Shown here: one piece after another, positions 1 through 8,040 of the stretch | How positions within the stretch are numbered: position 1 is the first letter of the stretch | Layout of the letters: each line of letters opens with the position of its first letter | Notes under the pieces: model-generated | What the model was told of the DNA's origin: nothing | The model's input: only the letters and a program-made list of their open reading frames with translations | Databases searched by the model: none | Assembly: GCA_035378955.1 (NCBI GenBank) | Contig: DAOSUS010000020.1 | Location: 1 to 55,050, forward strand | Source of the DNA: Candidatus Hydrogenedens sp. | Lineage (GTDB): Bacteria > Hydrogenedentota > Hydrogenedentia > Hydrogenedentales > Hydrogenedentaceae | Reading direction: 5' to 3' | DNA length: 55,050 nucleotides | Position numbers and translations under genes: made by a program

Positions 1-281
1 TTGAAGGAACCCACGAAGGCGTTGTTGAAGGTACCCACGAAGGCGTTGTTGAAGGTACCCACGAAGGTGTTGCTGAAGGTACCCACGAAGGTGTTGCTGA
101 AGGTATACACGAAGGTACTCACGAAGGAGAAGGTGAAGGAGGAGGAGGAACAGGCAAAGGATGTGGTTGTTTTGGTGGCAAATCATTAGGTGAAGATGAA
201 TGGTGGAAGTATTTAATGGACTTTGTGTTGTTTGGTTTTCTTATCTTATTGATGAGCGGAATGGATAAGAAACGGAAATAG
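1..281 (+). CDS. C-terminus of a repeat-rich surface protein (5' end outside window)
   Basis: Reading from base 3 gives an uninterrupted frame ending in TAG at 279-281 and running off the left edge. It encodes five 8-residue units (EGTHEGVV type), an EGEGEGGGG stretch, a Cys/Gly motif (GKGCGCFGGK), a hydrophobic segment (YLMDFVLFGFLILLMSG) and a basic tail (KKRK). Repeat stalk, Cys/Gly motif, one membrane helix and a basic end is the layout of C-terminal sorting signals of the GlyGly-, MYXO- and Synerg-CTERM type, so this is probably the anchor end of a secreted surface protein. The overlapping +1 frame (1-189) has an apparent start but is only a shadow of the repeats. Catalytic or binding domains would lie to the left and cannot be seen. 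Confidence 0.8.
   Translation, partial: EGTHEGVVEGTHEGVVEGTHEGVAEGTHEGVAEGIHEGTHEGEGEGGGGTGKGCGCFGGKSLGEDEWWKYLMDFVLFGFLILLMSGMDKKRK
3..122 (+). repeat. Five tandem 24-bp coding repeats
   Basis: Five consecutive 24-base units start at 3, 27, 51, 75 and 99, each beginning GAAGG(T/A) and carrying CACGAAGG at its centre. They encode EGTHEGVV, EGTHEGVV, EGTHEGVA, EGTHEGVA and EGIHEGTH. The array continues to the left edge, so the true copy number is unknown. Units of 24 bases keep the frame, so copy number can change without breaking the protein. Confidence 0.9.
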
Positions 282-312
282 TAGAGCTATCTTAACTGTT
301 GGTATTTGAACG

Positions 313-361
313 AAACAGGGCAGACAGGGAGATAAGAAACCCCGCATGCCCTGTTTTTTTT
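313..361 (+). terminator. Intrinsic terminator after the surface-protein gene
   Basis: A perfect 10-bp stem (AAACAGGGCA at 313-322 with TGCCCTGTTT at 347-356) is followed by a T run to 361. It lies 32 bases after the surface-protein stop. The 24-nt loop is longer than usual. Confidence 0.65.
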
Positions 362-455
362 GCCCGTTGTTCGTTTTTAGTAGCATTTTTTGTGGTGAGA
401 GAATTAACCACAAAGGACACGAAGTAAATTTTTATATGAAGGGCACGAAGGGGTG

Positions 456-476
456 AGGGCGATTGCCAATCGCCCT
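456..476. repeat. Short hairpin element in the 282-561 intergenic gap
   Basis: AGGGCGATT (456-464) and AATCGCCCT (468-476) form a perfect 9-bp stem with a 3-nt loop. It is preceded by two degenerate copies of a GGACACGAAG / GGGCACGAAG word (413-422 and 441-450). This resembles dispersed intergenic hairpin elements; only one full copy is in the window. Nothing else is recognised in 362-561. Confidence 0.4.
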
Positions 477-561
477 ACAATGGGGCATGGTATGCCGTTC
501 ATCTACGATTAGAAAAGAAAATATAGATTTGTTACCTATGTCCTATAGGTCATTAAGGAAA

Positions 562-2643
562 TTAATACAGGGAAATATTGTCCCATTGATTTGTAGTGAT
601 GGTAGAATTATCGTTGTTGGGGTAGTCAATGGGTTCTCCATTGTAGGGGACTTTACCGAAGGATATATTTTCTGCGGGGGTGAGAATAGGACAAGCATGA
701 TTAAAGTAGGCAATTCTTTGCCATTGATTGTCTGATTTTAATATTTCGATGATTCCTGCATGTTCTGTCCAACGGGTTCGTAGTTGAACCCATTCGTTCA
801 TATCAAATTCTTTAAATAATTTTTGTTCACCACCGATATCCAGTTGGATTAATCCATCACTGCGAATGCCAACTCTCAATCTTGCCCCGTTTCCCCAGCG
901 AATTTGAACCGCAGGACCCCATGACATTCCGGTGTCCGTTCCCAGTTTAAAGCGAACAATAAAACCATGTACGATTTTATTTAATGGGCAGGTAAAGTAT
1001 GCGTATGTGTTAGGTAGTGCGGATATTGACATTATCCCATTTTGAATAGAAAATGTATTGTTGTTAAGTGAAGAAACAAACGATTTGCATTCAGGTATGC
1101 TGTCGAATTCTTCAATAAAAATAGGTTCTGCCCATGAGGGTTTCTGCAGCAAGATTTTTTCTTCTTCGGCTCTTTTTTTAGAGTTGTTAGGAATTTCTTT
1201 CTGTCTTTCATCTGCCAGTTGTTCAATTTCTTTACAGAGATTAGGGGTAAGTTTATTTCTGTAATGTGTTTTCAATAGGTTTATCATTTCTTTATCTTGT
1301 AACCAATTTACAATGGTATGAAGGCGACCATTCGCATTGAGAAGTTGCTGAATAGTATCCGCATCGGGTTTGTTCCGTCCATTGGTACATAAGACGCCGA
1401 TGCTATTGCTGGTGTTATAGCATGAAACAAAATAGCGAAGATAGTCGAAATTTTTATAGAGCAAATCCTGTCCTTCACCTCGCATAATAAAATCTACATA
1501 AGCATCGGCTTGAGGGAAGAAACATTGACCGTTACCAAGAGCCTATGTGGAGTGCCATTCTAAAATACCTTGTTCTCCTAATATTTCTCTGCTTTTTCGG
1601 GCAAGCATATATAAAGGGGCTGGGTTATCTGTATATTGCCCATCGAAATATAATCCATCCGGTTTATACTCTTTCATTACCTGTGTAATTTCTGCCAGAA
1701 ATAGGTCAATATTTTTTCCTGTCGCATCACCCTGGGGCCAGCCTGTGAAGTTATCGAATGAGTTCATGGCTTGAGATTCAAAAGGGGTTCCTTTCAGAAA
1801 ATAAAAAGGACTGGTATAAACAATAAACTTCAATCCGTGTTGATGGCAGGTTTCGCGGACACGAGCAAATTCTGATTCACCTAATCTTGGAATAAAAGCA
1901 AGGTTCCAATCTTTCCATAGCATAACTTCCGATTGGAGCAGAACAATATTTCCTTCTTTTGCCCAGGATATTAAGTCATTGTCGGGAGGATAACCCAACT
2001 GATTGGACCAGTGCCAAACGACATTATCATTAATGGAACGCTCCCAATTGTAGTGTTTTGGTGGACAGATACCTATCCATAAAATAGCATTCGTAGGAAG
2101 GGTATATTTCGCGGTTATCTCACCATAAGGATTGAACGCATCATCGGATTCCTGCTCGGAATAAAATAATCCAAATCCACCATATTCATCAAATATTACA
2201 TGATTTGCTTTGTATGAAGCATAAAACCCGACTTCAATCTGGCGTGATACTGTAATGGTTAGGGGCTTTAACGCCTGAAACATAAAAAGAGAATCACCGT
2301 TAATACGAAGATTAAAACTGTCAGAAGAAACGAAAACTCTACCGGGTGAATTAACGGTTATTTTTGGTGAAATACCATCGAACCCATTTTCAAATTTTAT
2401 ATTAAGCACAGGACGAGAATGTTCTATTCGTTGTTTGAAAATTCCATCACCGGTTGTATGGAGTGAAAATTCTGCACCTGTTGTTAGGACCGATAAAGTC
2501 CCATTAACTACCTCTGCTTGTTCTACAAGCATTCCACATTGAGGCTCTGGAAATAAATCGGGGTTCATCAAATCCTGAAAAGTCGGTGGAGATGATAATA
2601 CGAAATTAAGGGGTAACAGTATATATGAAACAAATAAATACAT
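562..2643 (-). pseudogene. Secreted glycoside-hydrolase-like protein, interrupted by one in-frame TAG
   Basis: Two adjacent reverse-strand frames (2643-1543 and 1485-562) are the same frame, separated only by TAG at 1545-1543, codon 367 of about 693. The 18 codons between that stop and the next ATG read sensibly (ALGNGQCFFPQADAYVDFI), so the protein was continuous. The N-terminus is a signal peptide (MYLFVSYILLPLNFVLSS), with AAAGGA upstream as ribosome site. The middle (about residues 200-420) looks like a TIM-barrel glycosidase with LYFDGQYTD and DAYVDFIMRGEG motifs. The last 190 residues look like a jelly-roll domain of LamG/concanavalin type. The exact family is not recognised. A point nonsense mutation or an assembly error is most likely; amber readthrough is less likely because TAG ends other genes here. 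Confidence 0.75.
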
Positions 2644-2777
2644 AATAAGTTCCTTTTAATTTTTGGAAAAGATGTAATTCCCTTCCATTAATATTATCTT
2701 TTGTTTTTTGCCCTTTTCCAATTTCGTGTTTTTTGTTCTCTTCTTGCTATGAATGTTATTGAGGTTAAAATGGTTCG

Positions 2778-2821
2778 TAAAAAAGAAAAACGGCATGCAA
2801 TTTTGTTTGCATACCGTTTTT
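2778..2821 (-). terminator. Terminator of the initiator tRNA gene
   Basis: On the reverse strand AAAAACGGTATGCAA and TTGCATGCCGTTTTT (plus coordinates 2807-2821 and 2786-2800) form a 15-bp stem with one G-U pair and a 6-nt loop. A T-rich run follows. It starts 11 bases after the CCA end of the tRNA. Confidence 0.8.
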
Positions 2822-2831
2822 GCTTCAAACT

Positions 2832-2908
2832 TGGTAGCGGGGGCTGGATTCGAACCAGCGACCTTTGGGTTATGAGCCCAACGAGCTGCCAGACTGCTCC
2901 ACCCCGCG
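2832..2908 (-). tRNA. Initiator tRNA-Met (CAU), CCA encoded
   Basis: The reverse strand folds as a 77-nt cloverleaf. The acceptor is CGCGGGG with CCCCGCT, then discriminator A and an encoded CCA. The anticodon stem-loop is TTGGG-CTCATAA-CCCAA with anticodon CAT, and the T loop is TTCGAATC. The first acceptor position is unpaired (C1 against U72), the hallmark of bacterial initiator tRNAs, so this is fMet rather than elongator Met. C1-A72 is the more usual mismatch. Confidence 0.95.
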
Positions 2909-2933
2909 TCATTTCATATTTAATAGTGATTAC

Positions 2934-2963
2934 ATTATATGATAATACATTTAATAAAATCAA
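2934..2963 (-). promoter_or_regulatory. Sigma-70-type promoter for tRNA-fMet
   Basis: On the reverse strand TTGATT (2963-2958), an 18-nt spacer and a consensus TATAAT (2939-2934) sit 25 bases before the mature tRNA 5' end. The rest of 2964-3206 is A+T-rich and shows no convincing gene. Confidence 0.6.
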
Positions 2964-3206
2964 AAATTTGATTTTCTGAATTATATAACGAATAATTTGC
3001 AGGAATGAGTTACATAAAATACTTGCGAAATATTTCAAAAATACCAATACAACAATCTACTATATTTTTAATTTTTAAGACCTTATCATATTTAGATATT
3101 AACATGATAATTATGGAAGTTTTTTTAGCACCCGACCGAAAAATTTGGAAGTTTCGATATTACTGTAATGGGGGATAATACACAAATTAGGAAAATATTT
3201 ATAACA

Positions 3207-3235
3207 TTGTAGCGTTTGAATCTTTTTGATATACT
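3207..3235 (+). promoter_or_regulatory. Candidate promoter for the SIS-like gene
   Basis: TTGTAG (3207-3212), a 17-nt spacer and TATACT (3230-3235) preceded by TG-A, an extended -10. The expected start of transcription is near 3242, leaving a 65-nt leader that holds the 3271-3287 palindrome. Confidence 0.45.
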
Positions 3236-3270
3236 GAATTTACGAGAATTAACAACAGATTGTTAAGGAA

Positions 3271-3287
3271 ATATATTGACAATATAT
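3271..3287. promoter_or_regulatory. Perfect 17-nt palindrome in the leader of the SIS-like gene
   Basis: ATATATTGACAATATAT has 8-bp arms around a central A and lies 7 bases before the GGAGG ribosome site. It could be an operator or a small RNA hairpin. A+T-rich palindromes of this size can arise by chance. Confidence 0.35.
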
Positions 3288-3306
3288 AGATTCTGGAGGT
3301 ATAGAT

Positions 3307-4431
3307 ATGATTCGTATCATAACAGCAATTGTGATGATGGGTGCAATGCCTGATTCATATCTACTGCGTGCGGCAAATGCTTTGGAGCATGCACAGGAGG
3401 ATATTCCTATGATGGTGCAGGCGGGAGAAATGGTTGCAAAAAGAATCGTAGCAGGAGGGGTACTCTATGCTGGTGGTAATCCATCGCTGGTAAGTGAGAT
3501 AACAGGTCGAGCGGGCGGACTTATGCTTACGGCTACCTTACCAGAGAAGATTAATACAGATATAGATGCTGTGCTATTTTTTGCAGATGCAGGACACACG
3601 GTACCGAAAGAAGCATCAGCCCCAGGAGCATGCTGGGTGGTATTCGGTGTTACTCAGCCCATTTCGGGAGTAACGACGCTATTGATGCGGGATTATGGTC
3701 TTTCTCCTACAATGACGATGGCGATTTATGCATGGATGTTAACAGGGGAAATAATTTCTGCATGCACTCGATTGGGAAAAATGCCGGTGCTGTTTGAAAG
3801 TATTGGACTTTATGGCGGTATACCGCGAATACAGAAATATCAAAACAATCATATTTTTTGGCATGATACCCATGAAGTTCCACCCATTTCGCAGGGTGTC
3901 CTGGCTAAAGAGTATGCAACCCGCATTTCTGCAATGCTACGGCGTTGTGAGGCACAACATCGCACAGACTTTGACACGGTAGGTGCATGGGTTGCCGAAG
4001 CAAAGAAGGAAGGTCGGACCCTTATAATGTATAGTATGGGACATCTCTTCCCGGATGAAGTTGGTAAGACAGCCATAGGTGGTTTATTTAAGTCTGATGT
4101 ATGGAATGCAGGTTTCAGTTATATTCCCGAACCGAAGGATGTCTATTCTGCGGGGGATGTGGTAATTCATATTGGTTATCAACATCCACCCCGAAATATG
4201 CTCGAACGAGCAAAATCTTCAGGTGCGAAGGCAGTATATATAGCCCCTTATATGGACCGTGATTTTCCTACGGACAAAGACACGATATGGATTGACCCCA
4301 TGTGGCCATTTGGGGATGCATGTGTTCCAATACCAGGCTATGATGTGCCAGCATTAGCATCCAGTGGAGTGGTTAATGCTGCAATTGCATGGGAACTGTA
4401 TCGTGTATCCTGTGAACATATCAAAAATTGA
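3307..4431 (+). CDS. SIS/sugar-isomerase-like domain protein
   Basis: A 374-residue soluble protein started by ATG 8 bases after GGAGG. Two stretches look like nucleotide-sugar-type binding loops: VAGGVLYAGGNPSLVSEITG (about residues 49-68) and GDVVIHIGYQHPPRNMLERA (about 278-297), the second followed by a strand (AKAVYIAP) as in sugar-isomerase (SIS) folds. The hydrophobic centre (about 120-155) is too broken to be a membrane helix. It is monocistronic with its own promoter. SIS domains bind phosphosugars in isomerases and regulators, but no catalytic residues identify a substrate, so the role is open. Confidence 0.5.
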   Translation: MIRIITAIVMMGAMPDSYLLRAANALEHAQEDIPMMVQAGEMVAKRIVAGGVLYAGGNPSLVSEITGRAGGLMLTATLPEKINTDIDAVLFFADAGHTVPKEASAPGACWVVFGVTQPISGVTTLLMRDYGLSPTMTMAIYAWMLTGEIISACTRLGKMPVLFESIGLYGGIPRIQKYQNNHIFWHDTHEVPPISQGVLAKEYATRISAMLRRCEAQHRTDFDTVGAWVAEAKKEGRTLIMYSMGHLFPDEVGKTAIGGLFKSDVWNAGFSYIPEPKDVYSAGDVVIHIGYQHPPRNMLERAKSSGAKAVYIAPYMDRDFPTDKDTIWIDPMWPFGDACVPIPGYDVPALASSGVVNAAIAWELYRVSCEHIKN

Positions 4432-4613
4432 TGCAATGGGATATAATATTTGTAGAAGAAAATCTGGGTGGATTTAAAATGTTTATTAATACTTTGTAAT
4501 TAGCTGATAACCCCGTAAATAAAAACTTACTACGCTACGATGTGAAATCTTATATAGAATTATTGAATGGATATATATATTTTATGGTCTGAAGCATGGA
4601 TATTTTTTTATGA

Positions 4614-5057
4614 TTAGTTGCTGAAATATTTGCGAAATATTTCAGGATTATCGAGCAGGTCAATCTCTGATTCTTTAAATTTTGTAATTTCTTCGCGTGA
4701 GATAGGTCTATTTTTTTTCGTTTTTTTGTGACTGTATTCTTCGATTTTGTGTTCCGATTGGTATGAATCGGTTTTATTATCCAATTCTGAATCAGATTCT
4801 TCTTTTTTAAGATTAAAGAACTCGTCTACTTTTTCTTCTATAAAAGTATTGAATACATCTACTATATGTTTTTTCTTCTCTTCAAGAGTACCCTCTAATA
4901 TTATTTTGCTATCTAATGGAAGAGTTGTTCCATTAAATAGAGCAACCATACCTTTGCATTGCGGACAGGGACCAATTAGGACTGTTCCTAAAGGTGGAAG
5001 AACAATTTTTCCTTTTGCTCCACAATGAGGACATTGAACATCTATGAATGATAACAT
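4614..5057 (-). CDS. Zinc-ribbon protein of unknown function
   Basis: A 147-residue protein starts at the ATG at 5057, which has AAAGGA 7 bases upstream. An upstream ATG at 5093 has no ribosome site. The N-terminus carries two CxxC pairs (CPHCGAKG and CPQCKG, 19 residues between pairs), a classical zinc ribbon, followed by LEGTLEEKKKHIVDVFNTF and a charged, probably disordered tail rich in Glu, Ser and Lys. The last codons form an 11-bp DNA hairpin (4621-4645). The role is unknown; such proteins often act in nucleic-acid or protein contacts. Confidence 0.6.
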   Translation of the reverse strand: MLSFIDVQCPHCGAKGKIVLPPLGTVLIGPCPQCKGMVALFNGTTLPLDSKIILEGTLEEKKKHIVDVFNTFIEEKVDEFFNLKKEESDSELDNKTDSYQSEHKIEEYSHKKTKKNRPISREEITKFKESEIDLLDNPEIFRKYFSN

Positions 5058-5233
5058 ATTATAAATCCTTTTATTATGATTTAATAAAAACAATCATTAT
5101 CATTGAAATTATAACATATTTTTTCTGATTTTGCCAAGTTTTCGGGATAAGAAAAATTTTTTATTTTATAAATAAGAAAAATAATATAATTAATTTTTAT
5201 TATCATTTAGAGAAAAATAGATAAATGATAGTT

Positions 5234-5485
5234 TTAAGTAGATTGGAGATAGGAACTTAATAAATGGTCTTCATGAAACAATCGACTGTAATCAACACAA
5301 TCCAATAAATAAATGGTAGTATTTTGTAAGTTTTTTGTTTTTAGGTAAAGTTCTGCAGTTTTCAAAACTTCTTCAAAATTTCCCCAGAAACAGACATCTT
5401 TTCCTTCAATACTAAAAGTCCATAATCCAATAGCATTTTGAAGGGTTTCTTTAGGTAATTGATATTTACTGAAATCAAACGACAT
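5234..5485 (-). CDS. Small hypothetical protein (83 aa)
   Basis: The start has AAGGAG seven bases upstream, which supports a real gene. The product is soluble, with no signal peptide or membrane segment. It contains LWTFSIEGKDVCFWGNFEEVL and a C-terminal TTIYLLDCVDYSRLFHED stretch, alternating strands and helices. I recognise no family. Its left neighbour, the zinc-ribbon gene, runs in the same direction but 176 bases away, so a shared operon is not shown. Confidence 0.55.
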   Translation of the reverse strand: MSFDFSKYQLPKETLQNAIGLWTFSIEGKDVCFWGNFEEVLKTAELYLKTKNLQNTTIYLLDCVDYSRLFHEDHLLSSYLQST

Positions 5486-5618
5486 ATTTACTCCTTCTCT
5501 TGCAACCTATAATATTAATATACCATAAAAGAGTGAATGGGTTCTAAATATTTGATTTTTTTAATATTTTTATGTTATTAATATAGAAGTATAGATTAAA
5601 AGAAAATTGAATCGCTCT

Positions 5619-5790
5619 GTAACCGGTCACCCAAAGTAGTATGAAGGGTGCTAAAAGGGAATCTGGTGAGAAGCCAGAACTGCCCCGCAGCGGTGAGCAG
5701 GAACGAACAGCTCCTCATGGCACTGGATATAAGTCTGGGAAGCCGAGCCAAGTAGGTTTGTGCCTGCAAGTCCGAAGACCTGCCGGTTAC
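5619..5790 (+). promoter_or_regulatory. Cobalamin (B12) riboswitch
   Basis: The segment has the conserved cobalamin aptamer parts in order: GGGAATCTGGTGAGAAGCCAG (5658-5678), the B12-box-like ACTGCCCCGCAGCGGTGAG (5679-5697), ATGGCACTGG (5717-5726), CTGGGAAGCCG (5735-5745) and AAGTCCGAAGACCTGCC (5768-5784). The closing helix P1 pairs GTAACCGG (5619-5626) with CCGGTTAC (5783-5790). It controls the surface-protein gene starting at 5932 and presumably the overlapping pseudopilin. A weak promoter (TTGATT 5552, TTATTA 5575) lies upstream. B12 binding would be expected to lower expression. Confidence 0.93.
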
Positions 5791-5931
5791 TACCCGATTT
5801 GAGCAAACAGACTGAGGTCTCGCGGGAAGGCTAATGTCTGGCAGTCCTTAATAACGAAGGATTGAAGAACCTCCCTTCCAGTGTTTAACCCTCCGTCTGT
5901 AGCCTAAACCGAATTTTGAAAGGCTATAGAT
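5791..5931 (+). promoter_or_regulatory. Structured leader (expression platform) after the riboswitch
   Basis: ACAGACTGAGG (5807-5817) can pair with CCTCCGTCTGT (5890-5900), 10 of 11 positions, enclosing smaller helices such as AGTCCTT with AAGGATT. No T-rich terminator is seen. This suggests control at translation, or by a helix rearrangement near the AAAGG site at 5919-5923. Confidence 0.45.
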
Positions 5932-8040
5932 GTGATGTTTGACAGTAAAAAAAGTTGTTTATTTTTTGTATTTATATGTGTTATTGTTGGATATTCTTAT
6001 GCGGACGATGACCCATGGGCAGATGAGGTCGTAGCGTATTTTGGGGTAAATCAAAATGTTGGTTTTACTAATCCTCAAGATGTTTTAGGACCGCCATTGG
6101 GTTTTGGTGTAAGTTTGCCGTCCATGAGTGGAATTTATTCGATTGGGACACCGGGGACAGTTCAGGAAAGTTTTATTGTTGTTAAGTTTAATACTCCTGT
6201 AAAAGATGACCCGCGTAATCCGATGGGATTGGATTGCATTATTTATTCTAATGCCTTTTGGGTTGGAGGGGATATGCGGAGGAAATTTATTGAGCCGGGG
6301 CTCATTGAAATATCGAAAGATGTGAATAAAAATGGGGTAGCAGATGATATATGGTATGTAATTCCCGGTAGTAGGAATTTAAGCAGGAATATTTTCCCGC
6401 AAGGACTAACAAGCAATACACCGCCATTTGCAGGGAATGTGGTAACAATAACAAATCAAGAAATTGTATGGGGATATGCAGATACCAATCCGACGATGAC
6501 ACCTTATAAGGATAATTATTTGCGGCCGGATAATCCGTTAACTGTGGGTATTGATATGGGTACTGGGGGTGGAGATGCGTTTGATATTGCTTGGGCTGTG
6601 GATGAAAATGGTAACCCTGCGGGTCTTGATGAATTTGATTTTATACGGGTATCGACAGTGCCTAATATCCTTGACCCTATATATGGTTATTACACAACAG
6701 AGGTTATGGCGTTTGCCGATGTAGCACCGGAAATAGATACAGATAGTGATGGAATTCTTGATGAATATGAAATACGGGTTTCAGGAACAGACCCGAACCA
6801 CCCCGAAAGCACAGTTTTGCCTTTGGAAATTCCAAATATTTGGGGAGGAAGTCCTGCGGGTGTGGAATTAGGAACTGCATGCAATCAAGAAGATTCAATT
6901 TGTATAACCTTATTATCATCAGGGATAAGAACAGGGCAAAGGGCTTATAATTGCAATGTGGATTTGCAGTCTGTATCGGATCCCTCCACAGTAGGAATAG
7001 ATGGTTTGATAAAAGGTGGTCTGTTTGTTCAACTAAACTCTTCTATAGATGATTTTCAAAATGCACAAGTTGCCTGGGCAAAGATGACAGTCCACTATAA
7101 TGCGAATCAAATTGTCGGGATGCAAGAGTCGGAGATAGATGTTTACCGCTGGGATGGAACGGAATGGGTGAATTCGGATGTAAATGTTATTAACCGTGAC
7201 CTTGTGAATAATAAGATAATTTTTCAAACACGATATCCTGGGGTATTTGCATTTTTTTCAACAGCCGGTGAAGGGGATATTAATCCGGGACAGGGACATA
7301 TCCGTCTGGTGGCAAATATTTCGCTGACAAGGGTATTGGGTTATGGGGAAACTATTGAAATTACAGGTGATGAGATAAGAGGTGCAGATGATAATCCGGT
7401 TTTAGATGGGACGCTGTTTACGGTTAATTCTTTTTTGTTGGATATTTTAAATACCGATGAGGATACAACAACAGAGGGTGTTCAAATAGCAGTCAGTGAG
7501 GGCAAGTTAAGGATAGATGTAAATGCAGGGACAATAGCAGGAAAGGGGAAAATCCAGGTTCAGAGTTTTGATAATACTATACGGGGTGAGATATCTATTG
7601 ATGTTTTACCGGGACCACTGGCTTATATTGCGAATTTATGGAACATGGGCGAAGGGGGACAGTATTGTAGTTTTATTTCTGATGAGAGCAGGGATATGTA
7701 TGGAAACCCTGTACAGACAGGTACGGTTACGGTGGATGTTACGGGAGGAACGATAGTTACACCGGATGCTTTGCCTGCTGTTATAGGTCATCAGATTGCT
7801 ATTTCTGAAGGGAGAGTATTTTTTGTTATAAAACCTATATCTGAAGGCGGAACTGCTAATGTGGAGGTGTGTATTTATGATGATGAACATCATTCTAATG
7901 AGTTAATATGTCGGGATTTTGAGTTTGAGGTAAAAACGCTTCCTGTTGTAGGTAGTTTCTTTTTGATTTTATTATTGATTGTTATGGGGGTATCTTTACT
8001 TAAATATCAGAGAGTAAAGGGGAATTGGAATGTTTTTTGA
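5932..8040 (+). CDS. B12-riboswitch-controlled secreted surface protein
   Basis: A 702-residue protein with signal peptide (LFFVFICVIVGYSYA). Residues about 28-260 form a domain beginning DEVVAYFGVNQNVGFTNPQD-LGPP and containing DCIIYSNAFW and FIEPGLIEISKD. This is the ALGxP/ENAF pattern seen in cell-surface proteins often found behind cobalamin riboswitches. Next come a calcium-binding type-3 repeat (DTDSDGILDEYE, about 265-276), Ig-like or beta-sandwich segments, and a C-terminal LPVVGSFFLILLLIVMGVS helix plus KYQRVK tail, a sorting or anchor signal. The start is GTG at 5932 (8 bases after AAAGG) or ATG at 5935. It overlaps the next gene by 11 bases. A role in capturing or sensing corrinoids at the surface is inferred only from the riboswitch. 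Confidence 0.7.
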   Translation: MMFDSKKSCLFFVFICVIVGYSYADDDPWADEVVAYFGVNQNVGFTNPQDVLGPPLGFGVSLPSMSGIYSIGTPGTVQESFIVVKFNTPVKDDPRNPMGLDCIIYSNAFWVGGDMRRKFIEPGLIEISKDVNKNGVADDIWYVIPGSRNLSRNIFPQGLTSNTPPFAGNVVTITNQEIVWGYADTNPTMTPYKDNYLRPDNPLTVGIDMGTGGGDAFDIAWAVDENGNPAGLDEFDFIRVSTVPNILDPIYGYYTTEVMAFADVAPEIDTDSDGILDEYEIRVSGTDPNHPESTVLPLEIPNIWGGSPAGVELGTACNQEDSICITLLSSGIRTGQRAYNCNVDLQSVSDPSTVGIDGLIKGGLFVQLNSSIDDFQNAQVAWAKMTVHYNANQIVGMQESEIDVYRWDGTEWVNSDVNVINRDLVNNKIIFQTRYPGVFAFFSTAGEGDINPGQGHIRLVANISLTRVLGYGETIEITGDEIRGADDNPVLDGTLFTVNSFLLDILNTDEDTTTEGVQIAVSEGKLRIDVNAGTIAGKGKIQVQSFDNTIRGEISIDVLPGPLAYIANLWNMGEGGQYCSFISDESRDMYGNPVQTGTVTVDVTGGTIVTPDALPAVIGHQIAISEGRVFFVIKPISEGGTANVEVCIYDDEHHSNELICRDFEFEVKTLPVVGSFFLILLLIVMGVSLLKYQRVKGNWNVF

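Noticed and set aside
1..189. Open frame with an apparent start over the 24-bp repeats (KVPTKVLLK-like translation)
   Set aside because: It is a shadow of the repeats; the frame at base 3 gives a stalk, Cys motif, membrane helix and basic tail that make biological sense.
562..2643. Amber recoding (pyrrolysine) as the cause of the in-frame TAG
   Set aside because: Only one such case is seen, TAG ends other genes in the window, and no pyl genes are present, so mutation or sequence error is simpler.
3023..3037. 15-base word TTGCGAAATATTTCA repeated at 4630-4644, giving a shared EIFRKYF in reverse translation
   Set aside because: In about 55 kb of A+T-rich sequence a repeat of this length is expected by chance, and no second gene with a ribosome site is present at 3010-3105.
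5091..5105. CAATCATTATCATTG resembling half of a Fur box upstream of the zinc-ribbon gene
   Set aside because: Only one half matches the TGATAAT-type consensus well; A+T-rich promoter sequence often gives such partial matches.
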